In this document: piece after piece, positions 47,088 to 57,658 of the stretch
How positions within the stretch are numbered: the first letter of the stretch is position 1
Layout of the letters: every line of letters begins with the position of its first letter
Assembly (NCBI GenBank): GCA_015229045.1
Contig: JADGCJ010000002.1
Location: 54,332 to 118,331 of the forward strand
Direction of reading: 5' to 3'
DNA: 64,000 nucleotides
Source of the DNA: Magnetococcales bacterium
GTDB taxonomy: Bacteria; Pseudomonadota; Magnetococcia; Magnetococcales; DC0425bin3
Position numbers and translations under genes: made by a program
Notes under the pieces: generated by a model
Seen by the model: only the letters and a program-made list of their open reading frames with translations
What the model was told of the DNA's origin: nothing
The model's database searches: none

Positions 47088-48160
47088 CCGACTGCGGCAT
47101 GCCGCGCTGGCACGATGGTCGGTATCCTGGATGGCACCGGGACGTAATCTGCGGTCCCATTGGTGGAGCCGTCGCGGGCCGAGGCCACACGTTGCAGCGA
47201 CCTTTCGTTTTGCAGTTGTGCGAAGCCCTGATCCATCAGTGCCGCCATCCTGTTGTCCCGCGAGACGGCGGAACGACCACCGAACACGACGACGATCAAC
47301 CGTGTCGAACCGCGCACTGTCGAAGCGACCAGATTGAATCCGGAGGCGCGTGTGTAGCCGGTTTTGATGCCATCCATACCCTGGTAGCGGCTCATCAGGT
47401 GGTTGTGATTGTTGTGACGGATGCCGGCGTAGGTAAAGTTTTCCCGGCTGAAATAGGGGTAGAACTGGGGATGGTGATAAACCAGGGCATAACCGAGGAT
47501 GGCCATGTCCCGAGCCGTCGTCACCTGGCGCGGATCAGGCAGGCCGGAGGCGTTGCGAAACATGGTGTGATTCATGCCCAGTTCGCGCGCTTTGTTGTTC
47601 ATCATGCGCACAAAGTCGTCTTCGTTGTTGCCTATGGCTTCGGCCATGACGACAGTGGCGTCGTTGGCTGATTTGGTCACCAGGCCCAGCAAGGCATCCT
47701 CGACGCGGATTTGCCGTCCGACCCGCAACCCCAGTTTGGAAGGCTCCTGACTGGCGGCATTGGGAGAGATGGGCAATGACTGGTCGAGCCTGAGCTGTCC
47801 CCTTTTCAGGGCATCGAAAGCCAGATAAAGGGTCATCATCTTGGTGAGAGAGGCCGGATGACGCAGTTCGTCAGGTGAGGTGGCGTGCAGGATGCGACCC
47901 GTTCTTGCGTCCATCACCAGGTCGGCATAATTTGCCGTGGCGTCCACGGCGGCCCGGGCATGCCTCGCGTGCCTGACCTTGTGGACACGCTTCTTGCCCG
48001 ATTTTTTGGATTTCTTTGCAGCGATCTTTTGCGTATGGCCCGAGGAGGAGTCCTGCCGTTCATCGTTGGCGCAGGCGGAAAAAGGGCTGAGCAACCCAGC
48101 CAATACCAGAAAGGTCAAGAGGATTTTAAGCGCCCCGGATCTGCGACATATTGGCAACAT
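47069..48160 (-). CDS. serine-type D-alanyl-D-alanine carboxypeptidase (DacA/PBP5-like)
   Basis: Penicillin-binding peptidoglycan-trimming enzyme of 363 residues. N-terminal signal (ILLTFLVLAGLLSPFSAC), possibly a lipoprotein since a Cys follows FSA, then a Lys/Arg/His-rich linker. Active-site motifs: S104-L-T-K107, S164-A-N166 and KTG in DGIKTGYTRASGF. The length fits the low-molecular-mass class without the usual second beta domain. Convergent with the REC-HPt gene; the shared 3' region is a tandem repeat. Confidence 0.93.
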   Translation of the reverse strand: MLPICRRSGALKILLTFLVLAGLLSPFSACANDERQDSSSGHTQKIAAKKSKKSGKKRVHKVRHARHARAAVDATANYADLVMDARTGRILHATSPDELRHPASLTKMMTLYLAFDALKRGQLRLDQSLPISPNAASQEPSKLGLRVGRQIRVEDALLGLVTKSANDATVVMAEAIGNNEDDFVRMMNNKARELGMNHTMFRNASGLPDPRQVTTARDMAILGYALVYHHPQFYPYFSRENFTYAGIRHNNHNHLMSRYQGMDGIKTGYTRASGFNLVASTVRGSTRLIVVVFGGRSAVSRDNRMAALMDQGFAQLQNERSLQRVASARDGSTNGTADYVPVPSRIPTIVPARHAAVGRFGNS

Positions 48161-48710
48161 GACTCGCTTTTCCCATTGTTATGGTTTGCAGGTTAACAAG
48201 ATAGTGCGACCGATCCCAAAAAACAAACCCCCCTGATCGCCCACCCGACTTTCGGGCCCGGCGGGCACTTTCCGCCACAAGTGGTGCTTGCTTTGAAGAC
48301 GGGTGGTTTTCGCACTCCGAGCAATAACCTTGCCATGCCGATCGAAATTTGTATAAACACATGAAAACGTGTGTGTTCGGCGTGATGGATAGTGTGTGGT
48401 CAGGCCGGATATCTCCGGATGAATTGTCAAAAGAGAGATTCATGCCAAAAGAGGCACTCCTGTTTTTTGACAGTCGATCGGATCATTTTCCGTTCGGTCG
48501 TGCCTGTTCGAGGTTGGTTGCATCAGGGTGTGATGGCAGCAAGGGAGATCCGGTCAGGCACTATTCTCCTGGTCGGGGTGATACAGGAGTGCTAGCCTGG
48601 AACCGGGTCTTCCGGCCTTTTTGGCAAGGCATTGTCAGCTCGACTGTCGCGGGGGCGCCAAGTCATTGACCGACACCTGTGTGCGAAGGGGACATACTGG
48701 TTCAATCACG
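48161..48710. other. intergenic region, divergent promoters presumed
   Basis: About 550 bases between dacA-like (leftward) and the HD-GYP gene (rightward). Small open frames on both strands lack ribosome sites and protein-like composition. AT-richer patches near 48165-48235 and 48330-48380 are likely promoter zones. No repeat or RNA element recognised. Confidence 0.4.
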
Positions 48711-50639
48711 ATGAATGAATCTTTTGAGAACGGATCTGCGCCGGTCATCCTGGTCGTGGATGATGACCCGGATATGCGGTTCATGTTGCAACGGTTTTTG
48801 CGGAAAAATGGTTTTCGTGCACTCTTGGCCGAGTATGGTATCCAAGCCCTCCGGATGTTTCAGGAGGAGCGACCCGACCTGGTGCTCATGGATGCCAGCA
48901 TGCCTGGCATGGACGGCTTTCAGACCACCGAGAGGCTGCGCGAGCTGAATCCGGCCGATCAAACCCCCGTCATCATGGTGACCGCACTGGCTGACGAGCG
49001 CTCCGTCGACGAGGCGTTTCGTTCCGGGGCCGAGGAGTACATCACCAAACCCATCAATTGGGCTGTTTTGCGTCACCGGATTGCCAATCTCCTGAAGCGT
49101 CGCCGTCTCGAAAAGAGTCTCCTCGAAAGCGAAGATCGTTTCCGTTCGATGATCAAATCCTCCACAAACGCCATCGTTTCGATGGATGTGGAGGGTCGCA
49201 TCCTGTTATGGAACATGGGTGCCGAGGTTTTCTTTGGCTACACCGAGGAGGAGGTTCTCCATTGCCCTGTGACCCTGTTGATGCCGGAAAGGTTTCGTGA
49301 GGCTCATTTGCGTGCCGTACAGCAAGTGATCCAGAGTCGGCAGATGCGTCTGGCGGGCATGACGCTGGAACTGGTCGGGTTGCGCAGGGATGGTGGGGAG
49401 TTCCCTCTGGAGGTGACTCTTTCGACATGGGAATCGGGTGGGCAGCGATACTTTTCAGGCATCATGCGCAACATTACCAGGCGCAAGCTCCTGGAGCGGG
49501 AGCGCGAACGGGCGATGCAAAGCCGCATGGCCATCAGCGCCATCCTGGAAACAGCTCTGGAACCCCTCTCTTTGGCTCGCCAACTGGAGGTCGCCCTGAA
49601 CATCATCCATACCCTTCCCTGGTTGGCGGCCGATCCTCGGGGAGGGATTTTTCTGGCCGATGACCCAACCAGAACCCTCAACTTGGTGGTCCAGAAAATG
49701 TGCAAGGATCACGCTTTCCAGGCCTGTGCGCGGGTGCCTTATGGGGTGTGTCTGTGTGGTCAGGCGGCGGACAAACGCACAATTATTTTCGCCAGGTGGG
49801 ACGAGCCAGGCCACGAGCGACAATTCGCGGGGGCGCGTCCCCATGGTCACTATAGCGTACCGATCCAGTTTCATCAGAGGTTATTGGGGGTTCTCAACCT
49901 CTTTCTTCCCGATGGACACCCCTTCAGCCACGAAGAGGAGGGGATTCTTCATAGCATCGCCCAGACCCTGGCCACCATCATCGAGCGCCGCAAGATGGAG
50001 GAGACTCTCGATTCCACTCATAAGGCTCTCAGAGAGACCCGCCTGGAGATCATCCACCGTCTGGGGATGGCTGCGGAGTTTCGGGACAGCGAAACCGGCC
50101 TGCACATCATTCGCATGAGCCGCTACTCTGCTCTTTTGGCAAAGGCGGCAGGCGTGAACAACGACAAGTGCGACACCCTCTTGAATGCCGCACCCATGCA
50201 CGATGTGGGCAAGATTGGCATCACCGATGCGATTCTCCTCAAGGAGGGACGGCTTTCCGGGGAGGAGTATGCCATCATGAAGACCCACACCACCATAGGT
50301 GCCCACATGTTGTTCGGGCATGACGAAGAGCCTCTCAAGACTGCTCACGTCATCGCCTTGACCCACCACGAAAAGTGGGATGGCTCCGGCTATCCCTACG
50401 GCCTGGTCGGCGAGGCGATTCCCCTGGAAGGACGCATTTGCGCGGTGGCAGATGTCTTCGATGCCCTGACGTCGAAACGGCCCTACAAGACAGCCTGGAG
50501 TGTGACGGAGGCCTTGGCCGAACTGCAACGCGGTTCCGGCAGCCATTTTGAACCCAGGCTGGTGGATTTGTTCGTTAAAATTTTACCTGATATCTTGAGA
50601 ATAAAGGATGAATTTGCCGACGCGGCTCCTTCTGGGTAA
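48711..50639 (+). CDS. response regulator with PAS, GAF and HD-GYP domains (c-di-GMP phosphodiesterase)
   Basis: Cytoplasmic protein of 642 residues. Receiver domain at about 14-135 ([15 protein letters not shown]), PAS at about 150-265, GAF-like region at about 285-445 containing several Cys ([20 protein letters not shown]), then an HD-GYP domain at about 460-620 with intact HDVGKIGI and DGSGYPYG motifs. It probably hydrolyses c-di-GMP under receiver control. The cysteine-rich GAF could hold a cofactor, which is speculation. ATG 48711 has only a weak ribosome site; the frame is open further upstream to 48621. Confidence 0.93.
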   Translation: MNESFENGSAPVILVVDDDPDMRFMLQRFLRKNGFRALLAEYGIQALRMFQEERPDLVLMDASMPGMDGFQTTERLRELNPADQTPVIMVTALADERSVDEAFRSGAEEYITKPINWAVLRHRIANLLKRRRLEKSLLESEDRFRSMIKSSTNAIVSMDVEGRILLWNMGAEVFFGYTEEEVLHCPVTLLMPERFREAHLRAVQQVIQSRQMRLAGMTLELVGLRRDGGEFPLEVTLSTWESGGQRYFSGIMRNITRRKLLERERERAMQSRMAISAILETALEPLSLARQLEVALNIIHTLPWLAADPRGGIFLADDPTRTLNLVVQKMCKDHAFQACARVPYGVCLCGQAADKRTIIFARWDEPGHERQFAGARPHGHYSVPIQFHQRLLGVLNLFLPDGHPFSHEEEGILHSIAQTLATIIERRKMEETLDSTHKALRETRLEIIHRLGMAAEFRDSETGLHIIRMSRYSALLAKAAGVNNDKCDTLLNAAPMHDVGKIGITDAILLKEGRLSGEEYAIMKTHTTIGAHMLFGHDEEPLKTAHVIALTHHEKWDGSGYPYGLVGEAIPLEGRICAVADVFDALTSKRPYKTAWSVTEALAELQRGSGSHFEPRLVDLFVKILPDILRIKDEFADAAPSG

Positions 50640-50680
50640 ATTTAACCCGAATCCATGCCATGGGTTGAGATCCTGTTAAC

Positions 50681-50770
50681 GGGGTCCAGGGGGCTGGCTC
50701 CCTGGCAGGTCCAGGACGGAGTCCTGGCAGGTCCAGGACGGAGTCCTGGTGGGGTTTGGGGCGAAGCCCC
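50681..50770 (-). repeat. modular palindromic repeat, copy 1 (B module duplicated)
   Basis: The family has three hairpin modules: A (GGGGCTTCGCCCC), B (CCAGGACTCCGTCCTGG) and C (CCAGGGAGCCAGCCCCCTGG). This copy reads C-B-B-A on the plus strand, that is A-B-B-C on the minus strand, with module B and its linker duplicated exactly. Confidence 0.9.
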
Positions 50771-50836
50771 AATGAAATCTTTACATGTCACCCTTTTTTT
50801 CAATCACAAAAAAGTATGGGTATGAAAGACTTTATC

Positions 50837-50937
50837 GGGGCTTCGCCCCAAACCCCATTGGGGCTTCGCCCCAAACCCCACCAGGACTCCGTCCTGGACC
50901 TGCCAGGGAGCCAGCCCCCTGGACCCCATTTTGCCAA
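50837..50937 (+). repeat. modular palindromic repeat, copy 2 (A module duplicated)
   Basis: Reads A-A-B-C on the plus strand, inverted relative to copy 1. Module A with its AAACCCC linker is duplicated. The left flank (ATGAAAGACTTTATC) is shared with copy 3 (ATGAAAGCCTTTGTC), so the element probably extends about 15 bases further left. Confidence 0.9.
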
Positions 50938-50962
50938 GCCTTGCCCATGGCCAATTTCTGGT

Positions 50963-52333
50963 TCATTTGTGGAGGGGAGGGGGAATGGTCCGCGCCACGC
51001 CCGCGCCACGCTGCTTGCTTTGGAATGCCGGATCCTGTCCCGGGCTTGATGTTGCGTCCCGATGAACATTGTTAGGGTAGCGCTCCTGGTTTTGCAGTGA
51101 CCTGGAAGTCAACAGTGCCACGTTGCCACCGCGCACAACGCGCACAAAGTTGGCCATACGCTGTGCATCGCCCTGGGGACCGTGTCCGAGCCGGGGTGTC
51201 CCCGTTTTTGGATCGCTGCGTTGTGCCCCGGCGCCATGGACGTCCAGGATTCTCCCCCGCATCTGCCCGATGGCCCGGCCAAAGGCCACATAAACCGCCT
51301 GTGATCCTGGGTGTGGACCGTCCAAATGGGTGGTGGAGGTCCAGAAATAGGGAAAGTCACGCTGTCCGGCTTCGTTGGTGATGGCGGTGGTCAAAAAGAT
51401 CGGATCGATGGCTGGCGAATGGGTCGTGTCCGGAGAGCGGGTATAATCGACGATGTACTGCAACTCCTTGGCATTGGGCAGGCGCCAGTCGTCATACCCG
51501 GCCAGACGCAGATGGGCGGCGTAGGCCAACGCCTCCTCCCAGTTCATGCCCTTGCCGCTGTCATTTTTGTCCCACAGCAAGCCGGTGGACAGATCGCTCA
51601 CCGTACCATCACCGTGATCCTCGAAACGGTTGACTCCATAGGCTGGTCCGCGCACATAACGGGCGAAAAATCGTTTGGCATCTTCCTGCATGCCAGGTCG
51701 CCGGTATCCATAGCCTTTGATGCGTCCATCGGCAAAGTTCACACCAAACAGTGTACGATCACCCAACATGGTGGTACTGACATAGCGGGTGCTGGAGAGC
51801 CACTGCGCGTCGATGTAACGTTCTCCCTGCACAGTATGGCCATAGCGAAAATCGAAATAATCGGTATTGATGAAGGGTACCGCATTGGCTGGAACCTCGT
51901 GCATGGGTCCAAGACCCGTGTAGCCGCGAAAATCGATCAGGGAGTACAGCTCCTTGATGCCAGGCACCCGCCAATCGGAAAATCCTCCCAGTTTCATGTT
52001 TCTGGCGATTGATTCCGCTTCATCCAGGGATACTTTCCGGCTCTCCACGGCTTTGGACCACATCAGATGGGTGTTCAGGTCGGAGATGGTGCCGTCGTCG
52101 TTGTCGCGATAGCCGGGTTGGGTCCCCTGATACTGGCCATCCTGACCAAAAAAATCCTCGCCGGGACGGGGGCAGGGGATCTCCGCGACGTTGTCGTAAC
52201 ACCGATCCTGGCCCGTATCCACCAATCCAGCCGCATGGGCCGATATGTCGATCCATGCAGCCATCCACATCCAGGCCGACAAGAGGCTCGTGGCGCACAG
52301 CGCGACACGACGTTCCTTATGCAGCGAAACCAT
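50963..52333 (-). CDS. exported DUF1566 (Lcl C-terminal-like) protein
   Basis: A 456-residue secreted protein with signal sequence (ATSLLSAWMWMAAWIDISAHA). It contains two DUF1566 units of C-type-lectin-like fold, beginning NDDGTISDLNTHLMW near residue 78 and GDGTVSDLSTGLLWDKN near residue 242; each includes GGFSDWRVPGIKELYSL or GYDDWRLPNAKELQYIV. The C-terminal 50 residues are basic and unstructured. DUF1566 proteins are surface or periplasmic and some bind glycans. The gene is bracketed by repeat copies 2 and 3 in the same orientation. Confidence 0.88.
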   Translation of the reverse strand: MVSLHKERRVALCATSLLSAWMWMAAWIDISAHAAGLVDTGQDRCYDNVAEIPCPRPGEDFFGQDGQYQGTQPGYRDNDDGTISDLNTHLMWSKAVESRKVSLDEAESIARNMKLGGFSDWRVPGIKELYSLIDFRGYTGLGPMHEVPANAVPFINTDYFDFRYGHTVQGERYIDAQWLSSTRYVSTTMLGDRTLFGVNFADGRIKGYGYRRPGMQEDAKRFFARYVRGPAYGVNRFEDHGDGTVSDLSTGLLWDKNDSGKGMNWEEALAYAAHLRLAGYDDWRLPNAKELQYIVDYTRSPDTTHSPAIDPIFLTTAITNEAGQRDFPYFWTSTTHLDGPHPGSQAVYVAFGRAIGQMRGRILDVHGAGAQRSDPKTGTPRLGHGPQGDAQRMANFVRVVRGGNVALLTSRSLQNQERYPNNVHRDATSSPGQDPAFQSKQRGAGVARTIPPPLHK

Positions 52334-52650
52334 GGCAAGATTCCCTCCCCGGGTGATCTTTTAAATTTGATTGATTGTTTACAATTTCGTAACTATTCAG
52401 TACCCCCTCAAGAAAGGCCTGGACATGAAAGCCTTTGTCAGGGCTTCGCCCCGAACCCCGCCAGGACTCTGTCCTGGACCTGCCAGGGAGCCAGCCTCCT
52501 GGACCCCGATTCGTTGCTGAGTGCTGAATAGTCACACAATTTCTTGCCTTCCTGCAAACAAGCCGCTTCCGTCACGGCTGGAAAGAGGATAATCTCGACA
52601 GTCGACTCGTCTTCTCTCCCGGTCGTGTGCATGCCCGGAAAGGTCAAGCC
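52334..52650. other. intergenic region with repeat copy 3
   Basis: About 317 bases between the divergent DUF1566 gene and the single-domain response regulator. An AT-rich patch at 52355-52405 precedes the DUF1566 gene and probably holds its promoter. The rest is mostly the palindromic repeat at 52440-52507. Confidence 0.5.
52440..52507 (+). repeat. modular palindromic repeat, copy 3 (single A-B-C)
   Basis: Reads A-B-C once on the plus strand, with a few substitutions relative to copies 1 and 2 (AGGGCTTCGCCCC, CCAGGACTCTGTCCTGG, CCAGGGAGCCAGCCTCCTGG). It represents the basic unit without internal module duplication. Confidence 0.9.
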
Positions 52651-53052
52651 ATGAAGATACTGATTGCCGATGATGATTTGAACAACAGGCTGATTCTGAA
52701 GAGATTTCTCTCTACGCACGGTCAGTGCGACATGGTTGCCAACGGCAGAGACGCTCTGACCATATTTGAACATGCCCTGGGCGAAAATGCACCTTATGAC
52801 CTGGTTTGCATGGATATCATGATGCCGGGAATGGATGGCCTGGAAACGACGCGACGTATTCGGGAGACCGAGAAACAGATGGGCGTTCCTCCCCATGCGG
52901 AGACCACCATCTTGATGACATCCGCCCTTGATTCACCGCAGGTGGTGGTGGAGTCGTTCCACGAGGGAGGGTGTACCGATTTTCTGGTCAAGCCCATCAC
53001 GCATGCCAGGCTCATCGAGAAACTGCGCGAGTATGGCTTGATCCGGGAGTGA
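52651..53052 (+). CDS. single-domain response regulator (CheY-like)
   Basis: A 133-residue stand-alone receiver domain. Acidic pocket ADDD at residues 6-9, phosphoacceptor Asp in LVCMDIMMPGMDG, conserved Thr/Ser in ILMTSA and Lys in FLVKPIT. It resembles receivers of hybrid-kinase relays more than CheY proper. ATG 52651 has GAAAGG upstream. Its last codons are inside a 25-bp tandem duplication. Partner kinase not adjacent. Confidence 0.93.
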   Translation: MKILIADDDLNNRLILKRFLSTHGQCDMVANGRDALTIFEHALGENAPYDLVCMDIMMPGMDGLETTRRIRETEKQMGVPPHAETTILMTSALDSPQVVVESFHEGGCTDFLVKPITHARLIEKLREYGLIRE

Positions 53053-53090
53053 CGGGGCCACCAATATCCGGGAGTGACGGGGCCACCAAT
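53041..53090. repeat. two exact tandem copies of a 25-bp unit
   Basis: Units 53041-53065 and 53066-53090 are identical. The first covers the final codons and stop of the single-domain response regulator; the second is a non-coding copy. Confidence 0.95.
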
Positions 53091-53145
53091 GGCCGGGCCC
53101 GGGTCCCTCATCTCTGACACTCCCCATCCCATGGTGTGGCCGTGT

Positions 53146-54390
53146 TTATCGTTTGTCGCGTGCGCTCTCTTTTTGTCTTGCTTGGCGACTCACATCATCG
53201 CCGTCATCGATGGGGGTGATGAAGGCAGGCACGCCACGAACCTTCTTGCGAAAGACGGCCAGAAACTCCAGGGCTTTCTCTTTGCTGACGAAGCGTCCGA
53301 CCCAGAGGAAGTGCCAGCGTTTCCCATTCCTGTTGCGTGTGGAATGGACAACCGTGCGAAACCCTTTCTGGTTGATTCGCTCGGCGGTATCCGAAAAATC
53401 CTCGACGGATGGGGCAGCCGCGACTTGTATGGCGAAGAGGTATTTGCCCTGCGACCGCGCCCGGGGCTGTTCCTCTTCCTCATCTGCGTCGGAGTCGTCC
53501 GCATCGGTGGGTTTGGCCGCGATTGAAGAGCGCTTGGCCCCTTCCCGGAGAGAGGCAAGGGTCTGTTTTCCCCCCCTTTCTGCGGATTGAACATCGGCCG
53601 ATGCCGATGATTTTGCGCTCTCCTGGCCCGCTGACAATTTGTCAGAGCCGGACAGCCTGCCGGATGACTCCGACCTTCCTGGTGGCGCAGGGATCTCCAG
53701 GGTTGTCCCCGCTTTTTTCAAGGCGCTTTTCTCTGCCGTTTGATATTTCTGACTGCGTTCCAAGGGGGTGGGGTGGAGGAGTTGGGTACTGATACTCCCC
53801 TGACCGGACTGCCTGCCCAGCAGGACAGTGACGTTTTCTTTCTTGAAGCGCTCCTCCAACTCGGACATCACCATGTCGACAACAGCGTCGAGAGATTTGC
53901 CATTATCGATGGGTATGTCACGCACCAGGGTTGGCTCGGTGCGCGGTGGCTCGTAGAGCTCGACCAGGAAGAAGCCGTTGGGCGGGGGTTTCATGCGGCC
54001 GGTGAGCAAATGGGTTATACCCAGGGCTGTCAGGCGTTCCATACCGCTCTGGGATCGGGGATCGACCTCGGTATTGCCGGCTTCAAGATAGTTCAGACCA
54101 AAGCGCTCCTGACTGCGTCCAACCAGAAAGCTCTGCACCCGATCACGGGCTTTTTCCAGGTCTGTCGGTGCACCAATCTCGTGGAACGGGTGGAGCAACA
54201 GACGTGCCACGGGTTTGCTGGGGGGCGGGGCAGGGGGGGCATCGGGGGTGATGGAGGGAAGACAGCCGCTGATCAATCCTGCCAGCAAGGCCGGAACGAT
54301 CCCCTTGAAGAGGGTCCAAGGAAAACCTCGCCACGAGCCGTGGTCATGGCCTTCACTGTGTCCTGCATGCGGATTCATCAGGTAAACCAT
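53146..54390 (-). CDS. SPOR-domain lipoprotein
   Basis: A 414-residue envelope protein. Lipobox-like LLAGLISGC near residue 43 follows a hydrophobic stretch, then a proline-rich linker, a beta-rich domain, a long low-complexity Ser/Ala/Glu/Asp segment, and a C-terminal SPOR domain at about 335-405 (YLFAIQVAAAPSVEDF...WHFLWVGRFVSKEKALEFLAVFRKK) that binds denuded peptidoglycan. ATG 54388-54390 has GGAGGAGG upstream. The residues before the hydrophobic segment are His-rich, unusual for a signal peptide. Probably acts at the septum or in envelope organisation. Confidence 0.82.
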   Translation of the reverse strand: MVYLMNPHAGHSEGHDHGSWRGFPWTLFKGIVPALLAGLISGCLPSITPDAPPAPPPSKPVARLLLHPFHEIGAPTDLEKARDRVQSFLVGRSQERFGLNYLEAGNTEVDPRSQSGMERLTALGITHLLTGRMKPPPNGFFLVELYEPPRTEPTLVRDIPIDNGKSLDAVVDMVMSELEERFKKENVTVLLGRQSGQGSISTQLLHPTPLERSQKYQTAEKSALKKAGTTLEIPAPPGRSESSGRLSGSDKLSAGQESAKSSASADVQSAERGGKQTLASLREGAKRSSIAAKPTDADDSDADEEEEQPRARSQGKYLFAIQVAAAPSVEDFSDTAERINQKGFRTVVHSTRNRNGKRWHFLWVGRFVSKEKALEFLAVFRKKVRGVPAFITPIDDGDDVSRQARQKESARDKR

Positions 54391-54573
54391 GTCGCCTCCT
54401 CCTCCGGAACGGCGTCAGACCCGATCCAAGTCCGTCAACCAGATGGTGTTGCCACTTCCTTCCCGAGGGTGTTCATGTCAATTCCAGGGAAGGGATTGTC
54501 GAGAATTGGTCATCCAACCCCTCTTGTACCACTTTCTGCGTGCTGATCTGAATGGTTTTCCGGTCCCTTTTGA

Positions 54574-54675
54574 CTACTTTTTGCGCGTCTGTCTGACGAG
54601 CCAGGCGATTCCCAGACCAGTCAGTGCAACGTTGACCAGGATTCCCACGATCCAGAAAGTTTGTGTGGTTGCCAT
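54574..54675 (-). CDS. 33-residue single-helix membrane protein
   Basis: A short gene 40 bases downstream of ettA on the same strand. ATG 54673-54675 is preceded by AGGAAG with suitable spacing, and the stop is TAG at 54574-54576. The product begins MATTQTFWIVGILVN, contains one transmembrane segment and ends in a basic RQTRKK tail, the layout of small inner-membrane proteins (N-out, positive-inside). No family is recognised. Confidence 0.6.
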   Translation of the reverse strand: MATTQTFWIVGILVNVALTGLGIAWLVRQTRKK

Positions 54676-54715
54676 GGGATACTTCCTGAGCGGGGACGAT
54701 GCAAAGGTTGCACGG

Positions 54716-56395
<1,680 letters not shown>

Positions 56396-56432
56396 GATCT
56401 CGATATCTCCGCCAGGATCTTTGAAAAAACCT

Positions 56433-56562
56433 CATGCCGATTTGCGTTCATCGCGACAACTTCGTCAGCTGCGTTGTCGGCTTCTCACCATACCCAACAC
56501 ATGCTGTCTCGTCGCATCCCCCCCCTGTTACCTCGTTCTCGCATCGACGGCAAACTGGTATC
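56433..56562. repeat. dispersed repeat element related to the one at 19180
   Basis: A 130-bp non-coding segment between ettA and ilvE with imperfect inverted ends (CCGATTTGCG... and ...GGCAAACTGG). Its core around 56490-56520 (ATACCCAACA, CTGTCTCGTCGC) matches about 25 of 30 positions of the reverse-oriented core of the 19180-19303 element. It ends at the ilvE stop codon. Confidence 0.65.
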
Positions 56563-57496
56563 AGTAGACCTGTGTCAGCCAGTCGAGATGGGACGGGTCG
56601 CGGCCGTGTACCACGTCGAAGAAGCGCTTTTGGATGGCCTTGGTCACCGGACCGGACTTGCCGATGCCGATTTGCCGGTCATCCAACTCGCGGATCGGGG
56701 TGATTTCGGCAGCGGTGCCGGTGAAGAAGGCTTCGTCGGCGATCAGCAGTTCATCTCGTGGAAAGCGTTGTTCCAAAACGGTATAACCCATTTCCCGGGC
56801 CAGCACCATGACGGCATCGCGGGTGATTCCTTCCAGGGCCGAATCGAGCGGGGGTGTTTTCAAGACCCCTTTGCGCAGGATGAAGACGTTCTCTCCGGAG
56901 CCTTCGGCGACATAGCCTTCGGTGTCCAGGAGGAGGGCTTCGTCAAAACCGGCAGCCAGGGCTTCGGTCTTGGCCAGGATGGAGTTGGAGTAGTTGCCTA
57001 CGGCCTTGGCGCGGGTCATGGTGACGTTGGGGTGATGGCGTGTGTAGGAGGATGTCTTGATGCGAATGCCATTTTCCATACCCTCCTCGCCGAGGTAGGC
57101 GCCCCATTCCCAGCAGGCCACGGCCACCCGGACCTTGCAGGGTTTGGGGTTGATACCCATGCTGTCGGCACCCAGGTAGACCAGGGGGCGCAGATAGCCG
57201 GCTTTCATACCGTTCTGGCGCAACACCTCCAGGCAGGCGCGGATGATCTCCGCCCGGGTGAAGGGAATCTTGATGTTGAGGATATGGGCGGAACCGAACA
57301 GCCGATCGATGTGCTCGGTCAGGCGAAAGACTGCCGAACCGGAACCTGTATCGGTCTGATAGCAACGAATACCTTCAAAGACGCCAAATCCATAATGGAG
57401 GGTGTGGGTCAGGATATGGACTTTGGCATCCCGCCATTCGACCAGGTTGCCGTCCATCCAGATTTTACCGTCGCGATCTTGCATGGATTGGCTCAC
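56561..57496 (-). CDS. ilvE: branched-chain amino acid aminotransferase
   Basis: PLP fold-type IV aminotransferase for Val, Leu and Ile, about 311 residues. Opening IWMDGNLVEWRDAKVHILTHTLHYGFGVFEGIR is the class IV start, the PLP Lys is in TRAKAVGNYSNS, and EGSGENVFI and TGTAAEITPI are the cofactor loops. The proposed start is GTG 57494-57496 because a perfect AAGGAGG lies nine bases upstream; ATG 57482-57484 is four codons further on. Followed by the dispersed repeat and ettA on the same strand. Confidence 0.95.
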   Translation of the reverse strand: MSQSMQDRDGKIWMDGNLVEWRDAKVHILTHTLHYGFGVFEGIRCYQTDTGSGSAVFRLTEHIDRLFGSAHILNIKIPFTRAEIIRACLEVLRQNGMKAGYLRPLVYLGADSMGINPKPCKVRVAVACWEWGAYLGEEGMENGIRIKTSSYTRHHPNVTMTRAKAVGNYSNSILAKTEALAAGFDEALLLDTEGYVAEGSGENVFILRKGVLKTPPLDSALEGITRDAVMVLAREMGYTVLEQRFPRDELLIADEAFFTGTAAEITPIRELDDRQIGIGKSGPVTKAIQKRFFDVVHGRDPSHLDWLTQVY

Positions 57497-57658
57497 GTCA
57501 CGCACCCTCCTTGTATTGGCGCCGGGATGGGGATGGTTTCCCGGCATGACCGGAAACGAATTGGCATTTTCCCGCCATAATCACCGGAAGTAAAGGAATT
57601 GACAGCGCAGGGCGTCGCGAAAAGTGTCATCCTGGGGCATTCCCGCCGGGTGCAACTC

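Larger units (their letters stand above)
50640..50962. other. intergenic region filled by two inverted copies of a modular palindromic repeat
   Basis: The 320 bases between the HD-GYP gene and the convergent DUF1566 gene consist largely of the repeats at 50681-50770 and 50837-50937, in opposite orientations, separated by a 66-base AT-richer spacer. The whole can fold as a very long hairpin and could act as a bidirectional terminator. No gene. Confidence 0.75.

Noticed and set aside
50681..52507. CRISPR array interpretation of the repeated GC-rich hairpins
   Set aside because: Only three copies, in two orientations and irregularly spaced with a whole gene between two of them; no cas genes and no regular spacers.
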